Shown in pieces: positions 39,546 through 54,553 of a stretch of DNA of 64,000 bases (position 1 is the stretch's first letter; the number at the start of each line of letters is the position of its first letter). Made by a program: the position numbers and the translations under genes. The notes under the pieces were generated by a model that worked only from the letters and a program-made list of their open reading frames with translations, did not search any database and was not told where the DNA came from. This DNA comes from Luscinia megarhynchos (Eukaryota > Chordata > Aves > Passeriformes > Turdidae), in assembly GCA_034336665.1 (NCBI GenBank), contig CM067576.1, forward strand, positions 12,701,385 through 12,765,384, written 5' to 3'.

Positions 39546-41639
39546 TTGTATAAGAACTTTGATGTTTTTAAGGTTCAGATTCTGGTCATGAAGACAACAT
39601 TATAAGAGTTAAAATTACATAAATATGTTTTAAAAAAAGGTCAAACTCCATCTGCAAGAGTAAGTAATCAGATCCCTGAGCTTTTCTTAATGAGCAGACT
39701 CCATTATGGTCTCTCTTTTCTAATGTGGTTGGAGTTTTGCATTTCAGTGATTAATGGATTCTCAAGATGTAAAAGGGGGATACATATGAAGAAAGAAACA
39801 ACAGGTAAAATAATTTTTTGTCTCAATAAATCATATAAGTATAAATTGCATCTCTTTTCTCTTGCAGCTCCCTGCTACCTTGTGGCCAGTTTTAACAGGA
39901 TTCTCCATTTTCAACTCCCAGCTCTGCACTACATTCTTACCAACACACACAGGTCTCTCTTTGGAAAAGTCTGGGATGCTAAAGGCACAGTAACCCATCA
40001 CCATGAGGTATGTGGGGCTTTGTTGCTGCATTTCCCATGCTCTGGTAATTGTTTGTGTACCTGCTGTGAAATTGCTTCACTTCTTTTTCAGTCTAAAGTT
40101 CTTTTGTATTTTCCACAGACCAGCAAAGATGTCACAAGTTCATATATACTCTTATATTACCATGGGATACTTGCTATGTACTCCTGACATTTTTCTAGCA
40201 TTCATTAATTTTCTCAGCACATCAAGCACTATTTACCTCTCTTTTAGAGCCTTTAATAACTGAAAGCAGAAATCCTCTAGTGACAATACAGTTTGACAGA
40301 AGGAGTATCTTCCTTCTGCAAAAGAAAATATTACCCTCACAACTCCAATTCCAGCTGTCAGGAGCAAAACCTGAGTTTGCTGACAATCCACCTGCCTTGG
40401 ATTGAACTGGCTCCCCTGGAATTACAGAGTGGTTTCATGGCTTCCATATATAGGAGACAAAAGATCTTAATTGAAAAATGAAATCTCTTGATTATAGCAG
40501 GATGGCTTTGGACTCGCTGTGAGTGCAATTGCACTCAAGTCAGTTTATGTGAAGTTGGATCCTGAGCAGCAGCAGTGGATCCCTGGCATTGTGCTGCAGT
40601 CAGCATGGATGGGGCTCTGAGCAGCTCCTGCACCCCCAGCTCATTCCTCACCCTCTGCTCCCTACAGCAGAGATTTGCAGCCACCTGCACCTCGAGAATG
40701 TAGGAAGCCTCTTGCAGGAGAAGTAAGTGAATTGAAAGAAGAAGATCCAAATATGCAGAAAATACAAAAGAGAACTGCAGGAACAGTGCACTACACCCAA
40801 ATTTAAACAAAACAACTGTTAACATGCAGGGATGAGCAGCATATATGGAACAGACTGTCTGACCTTTCCAAGAGTCTTGTCTACTCCAGGTTGATTCCTG
40901 CAAGGCAAGAAAAGTGCCACAGACAGAGACACCTTGTCATCCAGCATGTGGGGAACCTGCTCTGCCACACTGGCAGCAGCATGTGAAAACATTTTCTATT
41001 CTGTAGCTTTTCTCAGAAAGTATTTAGTAAGAAAAATGTTGTAGGAAATCAGCTGATCAACCAACCAGCAAATTAAAATAAAGCTTGAAATTCAATTAAC
41101 TGCAGCACTGTTATGTATTATGTATAATACCTTTTAAAAAGTAAATATGACACAGAGGGATAAATCTGGATGCCCCAGAGAAGAAAACAAACGAAACCTA
41201 GAGCATATTTATGGTTTTAGATAAGGTTCTGTAAGATCAACATTAGAGAATGAAATTCCTTTTCCAGTCAGGAGCTGCATTAATACAAATGCTTGCCTTG
41301 TCTAGTAATTATTTAGTAATAGCCAAGATAAAGACATAAAGAGTGTTTCACAATCACACAGTGGGGTTCAATACTGATTCTGTCATTATCAAATCTGCTC
41401 AACATACAAGTCAAAACATTATTTTTCTAACCAACTATATTCTTCATTTTGGCATTGTAATACAAGCTTCTGATGTCAGAAACAATTATGAGAGATTAAA
41501 AGAGAGTTTGCTGACTATAAGTTATACATGCACCAGTCCTAAAGGGAGCCTCTCCTTCCTGTCCACATTGCTCTAATAAATAAAATAACCTTTGGCTTCC
41601 CTCTGCCCATTCAAAGCAGCCTGTTGGAACCAAAGGTCA

Positions 41640-41768
41640 TGAAGAAGATAAAGTCACACACAATCTCTGTCCTCAGAGGTCTTCAAGAGCAGGGTGGACA
41701 TAAGAGATGACCCATTTGGAGCAGAAGACACATCCAGAGGTCCCTTCCAACACAAATCATCCTATAAC
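41640..41768 (+). mobile_element. CR1 LINE 3' fragment (diverged)
   Basis: AGAGGTCTTCAAGAGCAGGG, TGGACATAAGAGATGACCC and GAGGTCCCTTCCAACACAAA, TCATCCTATAAC resemble the sense-strand CR1 3' end (a ...TTCAAG-GCAGG... segment followed by GGTCCCTTCCAAC...). It is old and diverged, with an approximate left border. Confidence 0.6.
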
Positions 41769-44700
41769 CTTGCAAGCTCAAATCTAGGAGAGCAAAATTT
41801 TCCCCAGGGGTCAGACAGGTTGTCACAGAAGATGTAATTTTTCCTGTTTATAGCTACAAAGCTATCTTGCAGGGAATTAATAAAAAGGCACAACATCACA
41901 CAAATATAGTGTGACCTTGGCAAGTCAATGACTTTATTACTGGACATACAGAATATATATGATGGCTGGGCTCTGAGCAGTGACATGAGAAGGCAGGTCA
42001 AAGTGTGATGCAGCAAGCTACATAAAATTAAACCCTCAATAAGAAAAAGCTGAAATTAACCTGAAAACTTTATCTTAAACAGCTTTTAAATCACTGAGAT
42101 AAATTCATCGCATTATATTAAATAGTGGGTATAGTTTTCTGTAGTGTGTCATTTTTCTTCCAATTTGTTCAACTTATTTTGCCCCATAAGTTCCCTACCC
42201 TGTCTTATTATTTTCAGAAATTGAATTTAATTACAAATTTTTATTTTGTGTTCATCCAAGTTCCTTGAATGTTTCTTGTATATTCTCCTGTCTCTTTAGC
42301 ACACTCAAGTATTTTTTATTTGTGGTTTTTTTTTCATGGCATTCAAAATACTGATTTAAGAACTCCATTAGCCACACTTACAAAATCCATGTCAAATCTT
42401 TCAATCCTCTATGAAATCACAGAGCAATAATTATATTCCTACAGGCAAATATGTACTGCTATACTTAAATAAAATCCATAAGCACACTAAGTGCAAAACA
42501 ACATAGTGAGTCAGCAAAGAAACACAGCCACAAATAATCAATATAAATGAATCTATAAATGATCAACTGGTGATCTCAATCTAAATAACTGCTAAGAGAG
42601 CAATGTTTCCCTAGGAAGAAATGAGACATTTTACACTGATATTGAACATTGACTTTTCAGAGAGAATGACCACAGGTTTATTTGATAGGTATCTCTGACT
42701 TGGCATTATGTTAGCAAAACCTAATCTTCAATATCCCTTATGCTTACCCTTCCCCTGAAAAATGGCTTCATCTCAGTTTGTTGGGCTGGGTTATAAAGCA
42801 TGTCTCAGTAAAATATCTCAATGCTTTTTCATCATTTCCCCCCCAACTTCCTGCAAGTCTCATTTTGCATCTACTTATCTCTGCTATCTCTTTGCCCTGA
42901 CAAGATTTCATAGCTGTGATTCTGGGATTAAATCCTAGACCACTAAAAATTCATAATATTAGGTGTTTGCACTGAAGAAAGTGAGAGTAGTCTCTGTCAC
43001 ATAGCCATCATGAAATCCAGCATATTTTCTGGTTTTGTGCATGGTAGGATGGCAAGGGAATGTGAAGCACAACCTGTACTTTCACAACTGAGAGAAAAAA
43101 GAGAAAGCACCTCTGAGGAAGCCATTCTTGCAGCTACGACCAAAAAAAACCCCAAAGTTTCTATTATACAAATAAGGACTGTACTAATAAATTAGTAATT
43201 GTAAGCAGCATCTCTCTATAATATTTGGGTTGGCCGTTTCTGTCCTGTCACATCACACTGCCCATTTCTGTTGCACTAACCTTGGCCAAGCAGATGTTTT
43301 GGGCAGTGCAGCCACAGCCAGGACAGCAAGCAGCAGCCAGGCAGCTGTGTTTCTTTACTCAAGTTCAAAGCAATGTATTTTAGCAGCTCCTGGGGAGCAC
43401 TACCAGCATGTGTGAAAAATGTTTCCTCAGACCCATCCTAGACTGTGCTGTGCAATTTGCATTAACAACCCAAAACGTGCCCTGAAAACACAACTCCAGT
43501 AACACATGAAAGAAAACATCCTGTGATCTTCTCTGCCCCCTGTCCCCTGTCTCCTGCCAAGCCTTCAGAGTATGTTCAGCCTGGCAGCTGAGCAAGAAAG
43601 GTTTTCAATGGCAAGAGCTAAGCTAAGCACATGATAGCACTTTGAGAGTCATGGGAACATTGGTGTCACTCTAGTTTTGAGTGCTGAGTTTCATGGTATG
43701 AAAATGAGTCACAAAGAACTGCCCAGGCTGTGAGACTGCCCCTCCACACTCAAATCCTAGTCCTCTTCTTCTCCCCGAGATCTCTGCTAGGCTAAACAAC
43801 AGTAAACTCGCTTTTCTTGGAACAAAACTGCAGATCAAGTTTTTGCTTTTGACTCAGGAAAAGCCCAGGAAAACTATACCCAAGTAATTCCATGTCAAAG
43901 TCCTCCTATTCTTTGTGGCTTTACACACATGGTGCAGCTGGAGCAGCTTCTCTCCAGAACTGTCTCTGTAGCATCATGAATCCCTCACAGCTTTGGACTG
44001 TGGAATAGAGAAGGGACACTTGCTAGGCTAAAAAGTCACACCTGAATTTCCTAGACAATGCTAGCACCTAATTTTTTATGGAATGAAGCCAGATGCTTTT
44101 TCCTAAAACTTCTCAGAGGCAGCGTCAGACAAGCTTATTGAGCTGCTACACGCTCTTCTCACTCAGATTGACTGATAGCAGTCAATAAGAATCACTGAAT
44201 GTGTGACATTTAAAATATGACAGGCATATTCTAAAATTTAATTATTGCCCCTAACTGACACCTATTTTCAATGCAAATTTAAGAACAGAACCTTCTGTCA
44301 TCAGCTAATCTTGCAAGATGCAGCATTCCCTGGGTTCACATTGATTTCAAGTGAATCTGATCGCAGTGATTGGCAGCCAGATGCCCTCTGCCCCTCAGAG
44401 GTTCCAGCTTTGCATGATTTTCCCTTTTTCAGTCTTGCTTTCTAAAATGTCTAGTAAATTTAATTTCAGTGAAGTCTGGACAAGACAAAGGCTGTGGTTT
44501 TCTGACTCCACAAGTAATAAATGAATGCAACATAAAAAAATCAAATGAAATGGAAGTTCCTGCTTGTAAAGAACAACCCAGAAATAGGAAAAAAAATCAG
44601 TGGGTACATAAGACAGGCACTTCAGCAACCTATTTTGATGAATCCTCATCTATGGAATCAGAGTCAAAAAGACAACCTGACTTAGGAGTGGAACGAACTT

Positions 44701-47700
44701 AAAAACATGAACGAACAACAAACCTCATCCAAGCACTTACATTAACAAAAAATGGACTTTGTGGGAAGAAAATAAGTTGATATCAACACCTGAAGGATAA
44801 AATTTTTTGCAAACTGTACCATGTACAGATATTTGATGCAGAGTAAAGATGAGACTTCTGCTTCCAAATCAGAAATTCTTATAGATTTTTTTGTCTGTCA
44901 TACCAACAAAGGAATACTTCTGTGGTACAAGAGGAAAAACTACATAAATTAACCATTTATTTCCCTATATCTTATGTTCTGTGAAGAGCTATTTTTCAGG
45001 TTCTAATTTCAAATTTTAAAAGAAAGACATTTTCATTTGCTTAATTAACTGCCAGACCCTTTGGCAATTCAGTCCTTTCTGTGGCACTGAAGTGAATATA
45101 TTATTTCAAGTTTATGCAGAAACCTGAAATTTATCTTAAACCTCATGTGTCTTTAAGGTCAAATAACACTGAGGAATAAATGACTAATAATGCTTTCATG
45201 TGCTACATAGGCACTAAAGGTGTGGTACAAGAATGCTTCTCTCATAGTCTATGCCATTTTTCTTTGATTTTTCTTGTATTTTCTTGCATATGACATTAGA
45301 TAAAATAACATCAATATCCAAAAGTTTCAGTGTGAGTATCAAGATACTTTTTTTCAAGTGAAACATCTTTAAACCCATAACAGCTTTTAATTTCCACAGG
45401 AAATAACAGTTCAGGGCTTTTTCTTTTTCCCCTACAGGAAAGTCTAAATATTTAAATTACCATATTTTTAATATACTGACATGTTGATGGTCAGATGTTC
45501 TTTGATGCTCAAAGATAGATTGGCAGAAATCAGAGCAGCATAGGGCTTACAAAAACGTGGTATTTATGTTTGGCAGCAATTACTTTGTGAAAAAGACAAG
45601 GTGACTCTTTTTATGCTCCTTCTTTCTTCTTTTTTATATTTTTCTCCTCCAAGTTTGGCAGGAATCAAAAGAGCTAAAAACTAATTTAACATGACAAATG
45701 CTTTCATCACTCCCTTAACCTCTGAAGTGAACACTCTGACAAAGACAATATGTGTGGTATATGCTTTCCTTTTGACACATTTATAAATTACTTTCCTGTA
45801 ACTGGGTTTTACCACCAGCCCAATATCTTCAGGATGTCCTAATTTGAATGGCTGGTTCTACATTCTTCATATGTCACCCCTGGATAATAGGAATAACTCC
45901 TGGGCTTTGTGAAATAGCACAAGTCTCAGAGAGGACTGTGGGACAATTTTATTTTCATCCCTCGTGCTGGAATTTACCAAAAGGTTGTGTAATACTAGCA
46001 ACTACTACTCTGCATTTCTTTCACATCTGGCTATTGAGGAAACAAGAAGTGACAAACCTGGCTTTAAATGTGCAGACAGCCTGGTGTACATCATGTAATG
46101 GAAAAGTTAATTGAAGTGACTTTTTAACCTATTTTCTACTACTAAAAATGGTTTAACAATTGGCCATAGAAACATTTTAAAGTGTTCTTTCATACACACC
46201 ATCTGCACTTTTTTCCTCTGTCTAGTCCTTTAACAAGAAGAGCAAAAGTCACCTGATTTATTTTCAACCTGGTGAATTTGAACTGTGTTGAAGCTTCTGC
46301 AGAAGCCCTCCCAGTGTAAAGGAATTCAGACACAGACCAGTATGTCCAAGATGGGAAAATGTCTGCACACAGAACCAAACCCATTCTGCACAAACAGCTG
46401 CCCTATCACACTGAACCAGCACAATGCACAATTCTCCCAGACATCAGTCAGGGTAGTTTGCAGAAGAAGATTTAGAAAATTTCAGATAACAGTGTAACTG
46501 ACTGGTCTATAAAGAGAGAGTCTATCTAAATATCCAGACTTTGATGACATATTATGATATAAACCATCAATCTATATGTATCTTTAAAAGAAAAGAAAAC
46601 CAAAGTTACCTTCTAACAAGGCATATTGCCATTATTTTGACAAATGTTTAACTTAAAATCTCAGTAGTATCTTTGTTTAACATCAATTATGTAGTGTGGC
46701 AAAAAGTTCCAAAGGTTATTTATGCACTATGAATTTCTTTTTAAAACATTTAACAAACTGCCTTTTCATTTCATTCATTGTATTTTTAGTTGTGTGTTGG
46801 AGGAAAAGCATGCCTAATAAGAATGTCTAATAACTTTTAATTTTTTTTTTCTTTTCTATCAGTTATGCGATTTTTTTTTGTTTCTCCCTATAAATCACTT
46901 TCATTATAATTTTTTCATGCCAGCCATAATATTTTGCAGTCTCAAAGTCCCATGTTTAAACCTGCAGACATCGTGTTTTCAATGATCCTTCCATATCAAT
47001 TCTCCCATCTCTTTTATGACAGGACAATTCATTTAGAAATCCTGAAAGAATGAGAACTTCAAGGTCCTCTTTCATTATAATTTACCTCATATTTGCCATC
47101 ACTGCATTTTGCATTTGGTCCTGCATGGATACAATCACGTTCACACAGCCCAAATACACTGACAAACCTAAGGAGCAGAACCATTTCTTGCAAATTTTGA
47201 TTACTTTTCCCATAACTCTTACTTATAGCTAATGTAACCCCAGTGATGGAACCTCTGCTATGGTAGAGAGCAAGAAATTTTCTTTGTGGACATGTAAGGC
47301 AGAAATACAATAGCAGCACCTTCAAAGCCTTTCATTTTTTGAAATCAGGAGATGATTTAGCACCTTAAGTCACACTGCTGGAGGACAGCAAGGGTTAGTT
47401 TATAGCTGATGGTCTTACACCTGCTCTTTGTCATGTGCAATGAATTGTATGATTTTTTGCTGAGAGTGAAGGAATTAATTTAATAAATGGCCTACCAAAA
47501 GCACTTTGCTTTTACCTTTCTGTTGTTCTCATGCATCTAAGGCTACACCACTGCTTTTTTTGTTTTTTCTTTTCTCTCTTTCCATCACTCTAAATTATGA
47601 TCACAGTGGATCTATCAAATTTATTCATAGGATTCATTTCAGCTATTTTCTGGTTTTGACATATACTTATTCTTTCCTGTGTATAGCATGAAGCTTGTCA

Positions 47701-48685
47701 GGTAACTTCTCATTATTTAAACCTTGAGCTAACACTCTCTCCTAAACCCTGCTTTGTTGTGTTCACTACCAACTCTATTGTGCTCATCATTCTTTCAACA
47801 GGAAAGAAGACCTCAAAAACTTCTGTCAAAATGGATCAGTTATGTCCTTACTTGAAATGATAGATCATTCATCAATTATTAAGAGTCAATACATTGCCTT
47901 ACATTCTCTTGTCTTATATATGAAAGTGTAAAAAGCAATTTTGCTTAAGATTACAGTAACCTAAATACCAAGGAAAAAACACATTTCATAATCCATCACT
48001 TCAAAGTTATGCACATGATTAAAATGTTCAACTTGCAGTGTATCATTTCCCATGTGCATAATCACTCTAACAGGGAGCTGCTGGATGATAACTGTCAACT
48101 TCAATGAATTATGTGCTTTCCAATCTTTTCATTTATACACCAAACTAAGATTGTTATTCTTCTGAGGCTTTCTACAGGGGAAATATAGAGAGATGGTCAG
48201 ATCTGTAGTACTCAGTGTGCTGGGATGTAGGTCTGGACTAAACAGACAGCAGGAATAGTCAGCCAGTTGTCTCCTACTACTGTATATATTAATCACATAT
48301 GGAAGCTCATTAGTATGAAAAATGGGGTTTTCTTAGAAAATGATATCTATCCTGAAGAGTTAGGTTATATAGGATTAAAAAAAAAAGAAAATTCAGCACA
48401 TCTTTATAGATCTTTTGAGTGCTATATGTGAGAATAGTTTCAGAGAGGAAATAAATCCCACAAAGCATAGGTCTGGAAAGTATTAACAGAAAATAGTGTC
48501 AAGCTAACATAATTTTGCCATTTACTCAGAGAACATAAAGAGTGTGCAGCACTTCACTGCCATCACCATATTGTTAAAGGCACTGTAAAAGGTATAAAAT
48601 ACACTGGTAGTTTGTGCAGACACCTAAAAAAACCTCTACAACAACAGAGAATGAGAGGGGACCAGGGGAGAAGGAGAAAGTCAGA

Positions 48686-48722
48686 AATTAATTAAATTAA
48701 TTAAGTTAATTAAATTAATAAT
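48686..48722. repeat. AATTAATT-type simple repeat
   Basis: The motif ATTAATTAAATTAATTAAGT and its near copy TTAATTAAATTAATAAT give a short palindromic A/T tract about 700 bp downstream, in the direction of transcription, of the TM-helix exon's donor. No coding or known regulatory signal is visible. Confidence 0.8.
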
Positions 48723-49410
48723 GACAAAAATATCAGTAGCATGTTAAAAACATCCCAAAAAAGCACAGAAAGGATTAGAATACAGGGTGGTCACTATTAA
48801 CATATGAATCCTGGGAAATAAAAACAACATTCAGAGTTTCTGTATTTTTCCTTAAAAAACACTAAGGATGATTAGAATATGGAAAATAGCTGTATGCAAA
48901 ATGGAACTACATAATGATTCAAATTTAACACCAGGATTTAGGCACACAGACCAATATAGACTTAGAACTAGTAATCAAAATTATTTTGGTTTTTTTATTT
49001 AAAGGCAGCATGTGATGGTAATACTTGAATTCAAATGCCACTAGCTTCTGTTACTTATGTGAGTTCACCACCTATCACAATTTTTTTCTAAATACTTTTT
49101 AAACATATGGCCCTACATCAAAAAGTCATTAAATCCCTCTGTTTGGACCATCTATGAGATGTGCATATCTGACACCTAAAGTTAACACTGCACATTAAGA
49201 ACCCTGAATCAATTTCTTGCTTCCACTGCTCTTACGACAGTGAACGTGACTTGAACATTTTATTTTTCTTCATTAATCAGTATAAAGAATAATAATATTC
49301 TTTGCTCACTGAGAACACACATTTGTGAAACACATTGACCATCCTTTTATCTGCTGAACTTTCATTTTCTGACACAGCCATGTGATTTGAGAAAGAAAAC
49401 ACAGCCTTAC

Positions 49411-49649
49411 CTATGAAATATGCTAGCAAGATGGCAAGCAGGACTGCAGCAGCAATTGCAGACAAAGCAGCACATTTCCAGCTACAGTACTTGGAGGGTT
49501 TTTTCAGCTTGAATGCATTCCTGGAGAATGTATTTCTAGGTAACAGTCTGGGAGGTGGAGTGTAAACCGTTCCTGAGGTCAGCGGGTAACCAGGGGAAGA
49601 GCTACTGAACAGAGGAGTAGTTCCAGAAGATGTCTTAAACAAGAAATGC
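49411..49649 (-). CDS. TENM2: Teneurin-2 internal exon: juxtamembrane cytoplasmic segment and transmembrane helix
   Basis: This 239-nt exon encodes 79 whole codons: [14 protein letters not shown], the [20 protein letters not shown] block, then [20 protein letters not shown] and a hydrophobic helix starting at [14 protein letters not shown] and ending AYFI (roughly 49412-49474). Lys and Arg residues lie before the helix, so the cytoplasmic side is positive. This fits the N-in/C-out (type II) topology of teneurins. The sequence is teneurin-2-like; teneurin-3 has a different TM core. The acceptor TTTTTCAG ends at 49650 and follows a clear pyrimidine tract. The donor is ATAG|GTAAGG with GT at 49410-49409, close to consensus. 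The first base completes the Arg begun in the exon at 61785, and the last base G begins the Ala completed at 11553. The open frame running on past the donor is intronic read-through. Confidence 0.97.
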
Positions 49650-52600
49650 CTGAAAAACATAAAATGGAACAGAGCTGAAAATGGCAAGTCCTGTAGTTAA
49701 GATAGAACATCTACTCCTATACTATTCCAGCTGCCACAGCCTGGTAAATTCAACCAAAGAGGAAAAGGATTTAGTAGGAAAAAATGGGGAAATGAAAATT
49801 CTCCCTTTTTTTGCTACCATATCTTATCAACTGGCACGAAAATACAGTGTCAGGTCATCTTTCTTAATCTTTTCTGTAATTAGATGCAACTTGACCACAT
49901 AGTATTAAAACACCAGCATACCCCATGCAGTGTCTGGGAGTTCCCTGTGGAATCTACCACTCAAAGAATGTTCTAAGAAAACCACACTCTGAGTCTCATT
50001 TACACTCTTGGCAAAAGCTCCCAGCAAAACCACAAAGAACATACTGAGCAAAGCCCATGGTCCTGTAGGAAAAGGTTTTGCCAGAATTAGAATTAACCGT
50101 GATTTTGTGGTTTAACAGTACACAGGTTTGGTTTGAACAGCTAAGACAATTACCAACAGCACATGACTCAGCAGGTAAAACCAGGATTTCAGCTGCCCAT
50201 ACATTTGTTAGAAAGAAAATAAGGGACAGAACGCACTCTAAAGAATCTCAGAATGCTGTCAACACATTCCAGACAGAAGAAATGTAGAAAGCAAACTGGA
50301 AGACTGGTTTCTTTAGATTAACTTCTCATAGCCAGGAAGAACTGACTACAAACATGTTCCCAGTTTGTAAAAAACAAAAATTAAAAACAATAGAAAGAGA
50401 AGCACAGAATAAAGGCTGTGGTCTTAGAGAAAGTCACTTGGTTTAAGACAGAGAGTTTTAAGACTTGCTCTAAGCCCTCTCCCTTCACAGCTCTGAAAAA
50501 CAAGTGCTTCTTGGAACCAAACAGAATGAAGACACTCAGTAATCTCCAAAATCAAAATCACAGCCTAAAATAACCCAGGTCTTACTTCCAATGTAAAATA
50601 TGTTTAACATTTTTATTCAGATACAATCCAGTATGTCACTCAAACCACCTGTTAGAGCTTTAAAATCCATGTCACACACTGACAACAATTTGGAAGTTGG
50701 AGGCTGAGATGTGCTTCTCAAGCATGTTTTCCAGCCTACCATCATGCATGTGCCTACTGTCAAGCAGAGATTTGTATGTACCCATTCTACAGAATACTAG
50801 CAGTGATTTTAAAGGCATTTTTTGCTACATTTGTTTTGAAATAAAACCCAGAGCATAAGAGATTGTACAGAACTTGCATACAGGTGAAAGACAGTAAAGA
50901 GAAGGCTGGCTAGGCCCCCTAGATTTCTGATTAAACATTTCCACTTGAAGACAACCTCTGAAAATATGTTGGTTTTTCTTTAATGAATCAATTAAAAACT
51001 CTATTAATGAACATGAAAAATCCCTTGGACATTGCCTTTGTTATTGATTTTTAAACTCCAAGTGGCCTTGTACATCCCTTTCAACAGTGACCAAAATCTA
51101 GTTTGATGTAGAGAGCAAATAAAGACATTGGCAGTATCCACTGCCATAACTTTTTCTTTGTGCTTTGGAGACTTCAGATATGCAATCAGACTCAAACAGA
51201 TTAATTCTAACCAGTTACTTAATGGAAACATTGGGGCGTTTTTTTAACAAATTAAAAACACCCTTCTTTTTTCACCCTTTTTAACAAATAAAAAACACCT
51301 TTTTTCTTGATCTTTTCTTAGAGGTTAGAACTGCTTCTTTTCTGCACATCATAGGTGATCTGTGAGAAAAAGCAATAAAGGCAAATGCCAGAAGACTTCC
51401 CTTTAAAATTACCAGCCTTTGAATTTTTAAAAACATCTTTCAGCAAAAAGAAAGCAAGAAATAATGAAAGTCTGGCGTCTTGAATACTTCATTTTAAACG
51501 TTTCTTTACTTTGCAACAGTTCAATTAAAGTAACTGATGGGAAATGATATTTTGGGGCTGGTTGTCCTACACCAGATCTATTGACTCTTCCGCTCCTTCT
51601 GTCTGGGTAGAACCTGATTCATGTGTCAGCAGAAGCAGGTTTAGTCTTTTCTAGCTGCTCTCCAGTGTTGGGAGCACAAGATCACTTCCATGACTGGATG
51701 TGGGGACTGAAATGACACAGAGCATGAGGAGTAAGGGAAAGCCAGAAGAAGACAGACCCAGAGACACAAAGGCAGGCAGGAAAGCTCCTCTCTCACCCAG
51801 GCTAATTCTGCATCTGCCTCAGCCCAGGACCCCTTCTCCTCCTGAATCCTCATGGCAGGAACAGCCCTCTCAGCTTTGGACAGAAGGGTCTATAACACAC
51901 AGTTCTTACCCTTTCCCTGCCCAAAAGCAGATCTTTCAGAACAAAACTATCTTTATCTGAACTGTCTTTAAATCCAGGAATTTTATATCCTCTTTACCCG
52001 AGAAGGCAGCTACAGCACCAACAGAAATTTTAATATAAAGCATTGTTAAAGTAAACTCAGATATATAATGAAACTCTGCTCCCATTAAAATTGAATTAAT
52101 GAATATCTAGATATGCTTTAATAGAACATGTCAATCATATCCTGTTGCATGTGAGAAGACAAAAAATGTAGAACAAAAAAGCAGCTCCACTGTGATCCAC
52201 TTTGAGATACATAAAGTATATAAAGAAAACCAAAACACTTATCCGTGCAAACAGGATCTCCATGATATTGTTAAAACTAATCAGAACTTGGTAGAAGCAA
52301 AAAAAGCCAACTGAAAAGGATATGTGAGATGTCATTCTCAAAGCCAAAAAGAATTGCATTGGATAAACCCTGAATTTTGTCACATTTTGTCCTTCCCAAG
52401 AATTTCGAAAGCTGAAAGTTCATTGTCTCAGTATGAGGACCCCTGACAAAGAGGCAGCTATCTGAAGACATCACATCACATGAAAGTACACAAGTTCTGC
52501 CTTCAAAAGTTAAAAAAGACATTTAACTGAAGGTATGTTAAATATTCCCCAAGACAGTTTGGAAAACTGGCACTGCATTCCAAAGCTTGGCAGATACACC

Positions 52601-54553
52601 TTAAACCACAGCAAAGCACACCAGAAAGACTGGGAACATAATGGACAAAACACTTGGACCCCCAGAGTTTTAAATTCAGATTCAGCTACTAATGGAAATA
52701 AATTGACTTGTCTCAACTCTATCCCTAAACCAAATGATCTATAGCCATATTTTTCGTGTGAGATTTGACATGGTCTGGTACAACCAATTGTCTGTGGGCT
52801 GAAGCTGCACAGAGAGAACATGAGCATTTATCAACATTAATTACAGCCTCACAGTGGTAAGGCTGGGAGCATTGTACAATGCCTGCTTATGAAAAGAAAT
52901 GATCTGATTTGTACCAGTTCACTTAATTTCAAATACACTCCCTATAAGAATTAAAAAATTGTATTCTCTGTCTTACCTGTTGCCTATCAAACACAATTAA
53001 GAAAACCACATTTTCTACCTCATAACTAAGCATTAGCAATTTGAATTAGACTAGGACTAATTTTCTATTTTGAAAACATGAGAGAAAATTTGTTAAGTCT
53101 CTGCCCAGTCTCCCTAATTTCTGTGGATCAATAAGACAATTCCATACTGAAAAAATTCACAAAATATGATTGCCAGTCTAGGATGATTCTGTAATTTCAG
53201 TGCCCTGGGAAGCTGTGTAAGGAGCTTGGGTGCTGCCCATAGAACAGAAGTCAATTCTGCAGCTCATCCATGCTCTCCTCTCCCACTCCCAGCCCTGGCT
53301 GGAGGATTCAGGATTGACCAGGGTTCAGGATTCTCCCCTCTGTTTTCAGCCCTACTGCTCGGTGGGGTCACACCTCAGTGCTGACACCACCCCAAGGTGA
53401 CATCTGAAAGCTGAGCTTGCCAGGGGACATTTGACCACTGTTCTGTGCACTAATGGCAAATGGAAAAAGCTATATTTTGCTTTCTTCATTAATTCAGAAC
53501 TCTCCCTAGCATGTGCCTTCCCACAGGTCAAAAGGACCTCTGGTGCTCAGGGAATAGTGGTCTGACAGAGACTGTATTAACTTCTATATTCTTTGAGAGA
53601 ACAATCAGCTTTCCCCCACTTCTTTCTGGACAGATTGTCATGGCAGCACACTACAAGAATGAGTGGAAGAAAAAAAATTGGTTTTGCGATGAAAAACTGT
53701 AATAGAAAGAAAGAAAAAGACATTTTCTAACATAAATTGCTTTTTTCTCTCCTCATACTGTCCTAAACTTATTCTGTATGAAAAAATAAAAAAGGCATAC
53801 AGAGAATTGTAATGCTTAAATTGTTGGTTTTTTTATTTTATAGAGTTTTTAATAGTAATTAATAAATAGAAAAGCTACATGCCAAGAGAATAGTAACAGC
53901 TCAATTTAGTTGTTCTAAGACTTAAAAATATTTTCAAGCTATGGTAAAATCACATCTGTCTGTAATTTTATTGGACATTTATTCTTAGCAGAAAACAACA
54001 TAGAACATAATATGCTGGTTTTCATTGTGATAAAAAAAAAATCTTCTGCAGTTTTCAAAGTCTTTCAAAAAAGTAGCCATGAGTCATTTAATGTCAGTGG
54101 AAGCCTCAAAGTAGCTGCCAAATTCAGACAGTGAAGTTTTATGGAAGATTTTTAACTTCCAAACATAAAGAAACCAAGTTTGAAGAAAACTGTGAGCGGT
54201 TCTTATGCCAGTTATGAAAAAATGAACTCTGGATGGTAGACTAGTGCAAGCTTTGGTTACTTGTGTATCAAGTAATTCCCCAAATAAGATTTAATTGCAT
54301 GTTCTCTCAGGTTCTTGCAGAAAACATGGGACCATCAGCTTTATTTCCACAGCTGAGGGCTCTCTGATGTGCTAAAACTGCACAGAAATTTATACCCTTT
54401 GTAGTGCCTAGAACTCTAATCCCAGCAACAAAGCTTAAGAAGTGTTATCTCTCTGTGTTTAAATTGTATAATTACAAAAAAAAGTCTCAGTCATGTCAAA
54501 TCCACAGACTAAACTCAGTAAGACAGATTTTCCATTGGAAAGCTATTTCAAAT

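Larger units (their letters stand above)
11554..49410 (-). other. TENM2: TENM2 intron, 37,857 bp, between the TM-helix exon and the juxtamembrane exon
   Basis: This intron is bounded by GTAAGG (from 49410) and CCGCAG (to 11554) and splits an Ala codon G|CC. It is mostly unique AT-rich sequence without coding signal. From left to right it holds the UG-rich acceptor tract, a CR1 copy (about 11975-12235), the 45-bp minisatellite (12375-13543), the 60-bp minisatellite (25613-25972), CR1-like tails near 30905-30985 and 41640-41768, a weak CR1-like fragment near 39490, and an AATT-rich repeat at 48686. The stretches 13544-25612, 25973-30904, 30986-39489, 39546-41639 and 41769-48685 show only short chance open frames and no exon, RNA gene or repeat that I can name. 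Confidence 0.9.

Noticed and set aside
39690..40187. Plus-strand open frame of 165 codons
   Set aside because: AT-rich sequence with no recognisable domain and no supporting splice or repeat context; expected by chance over 64 kb.
53160..53200. GATGATTCTGTAATTTCAGT, resembling a CR1 terminal repeat
   Set aside because: Only about ten bases fit and no upstream CR1 sequence precedes them.
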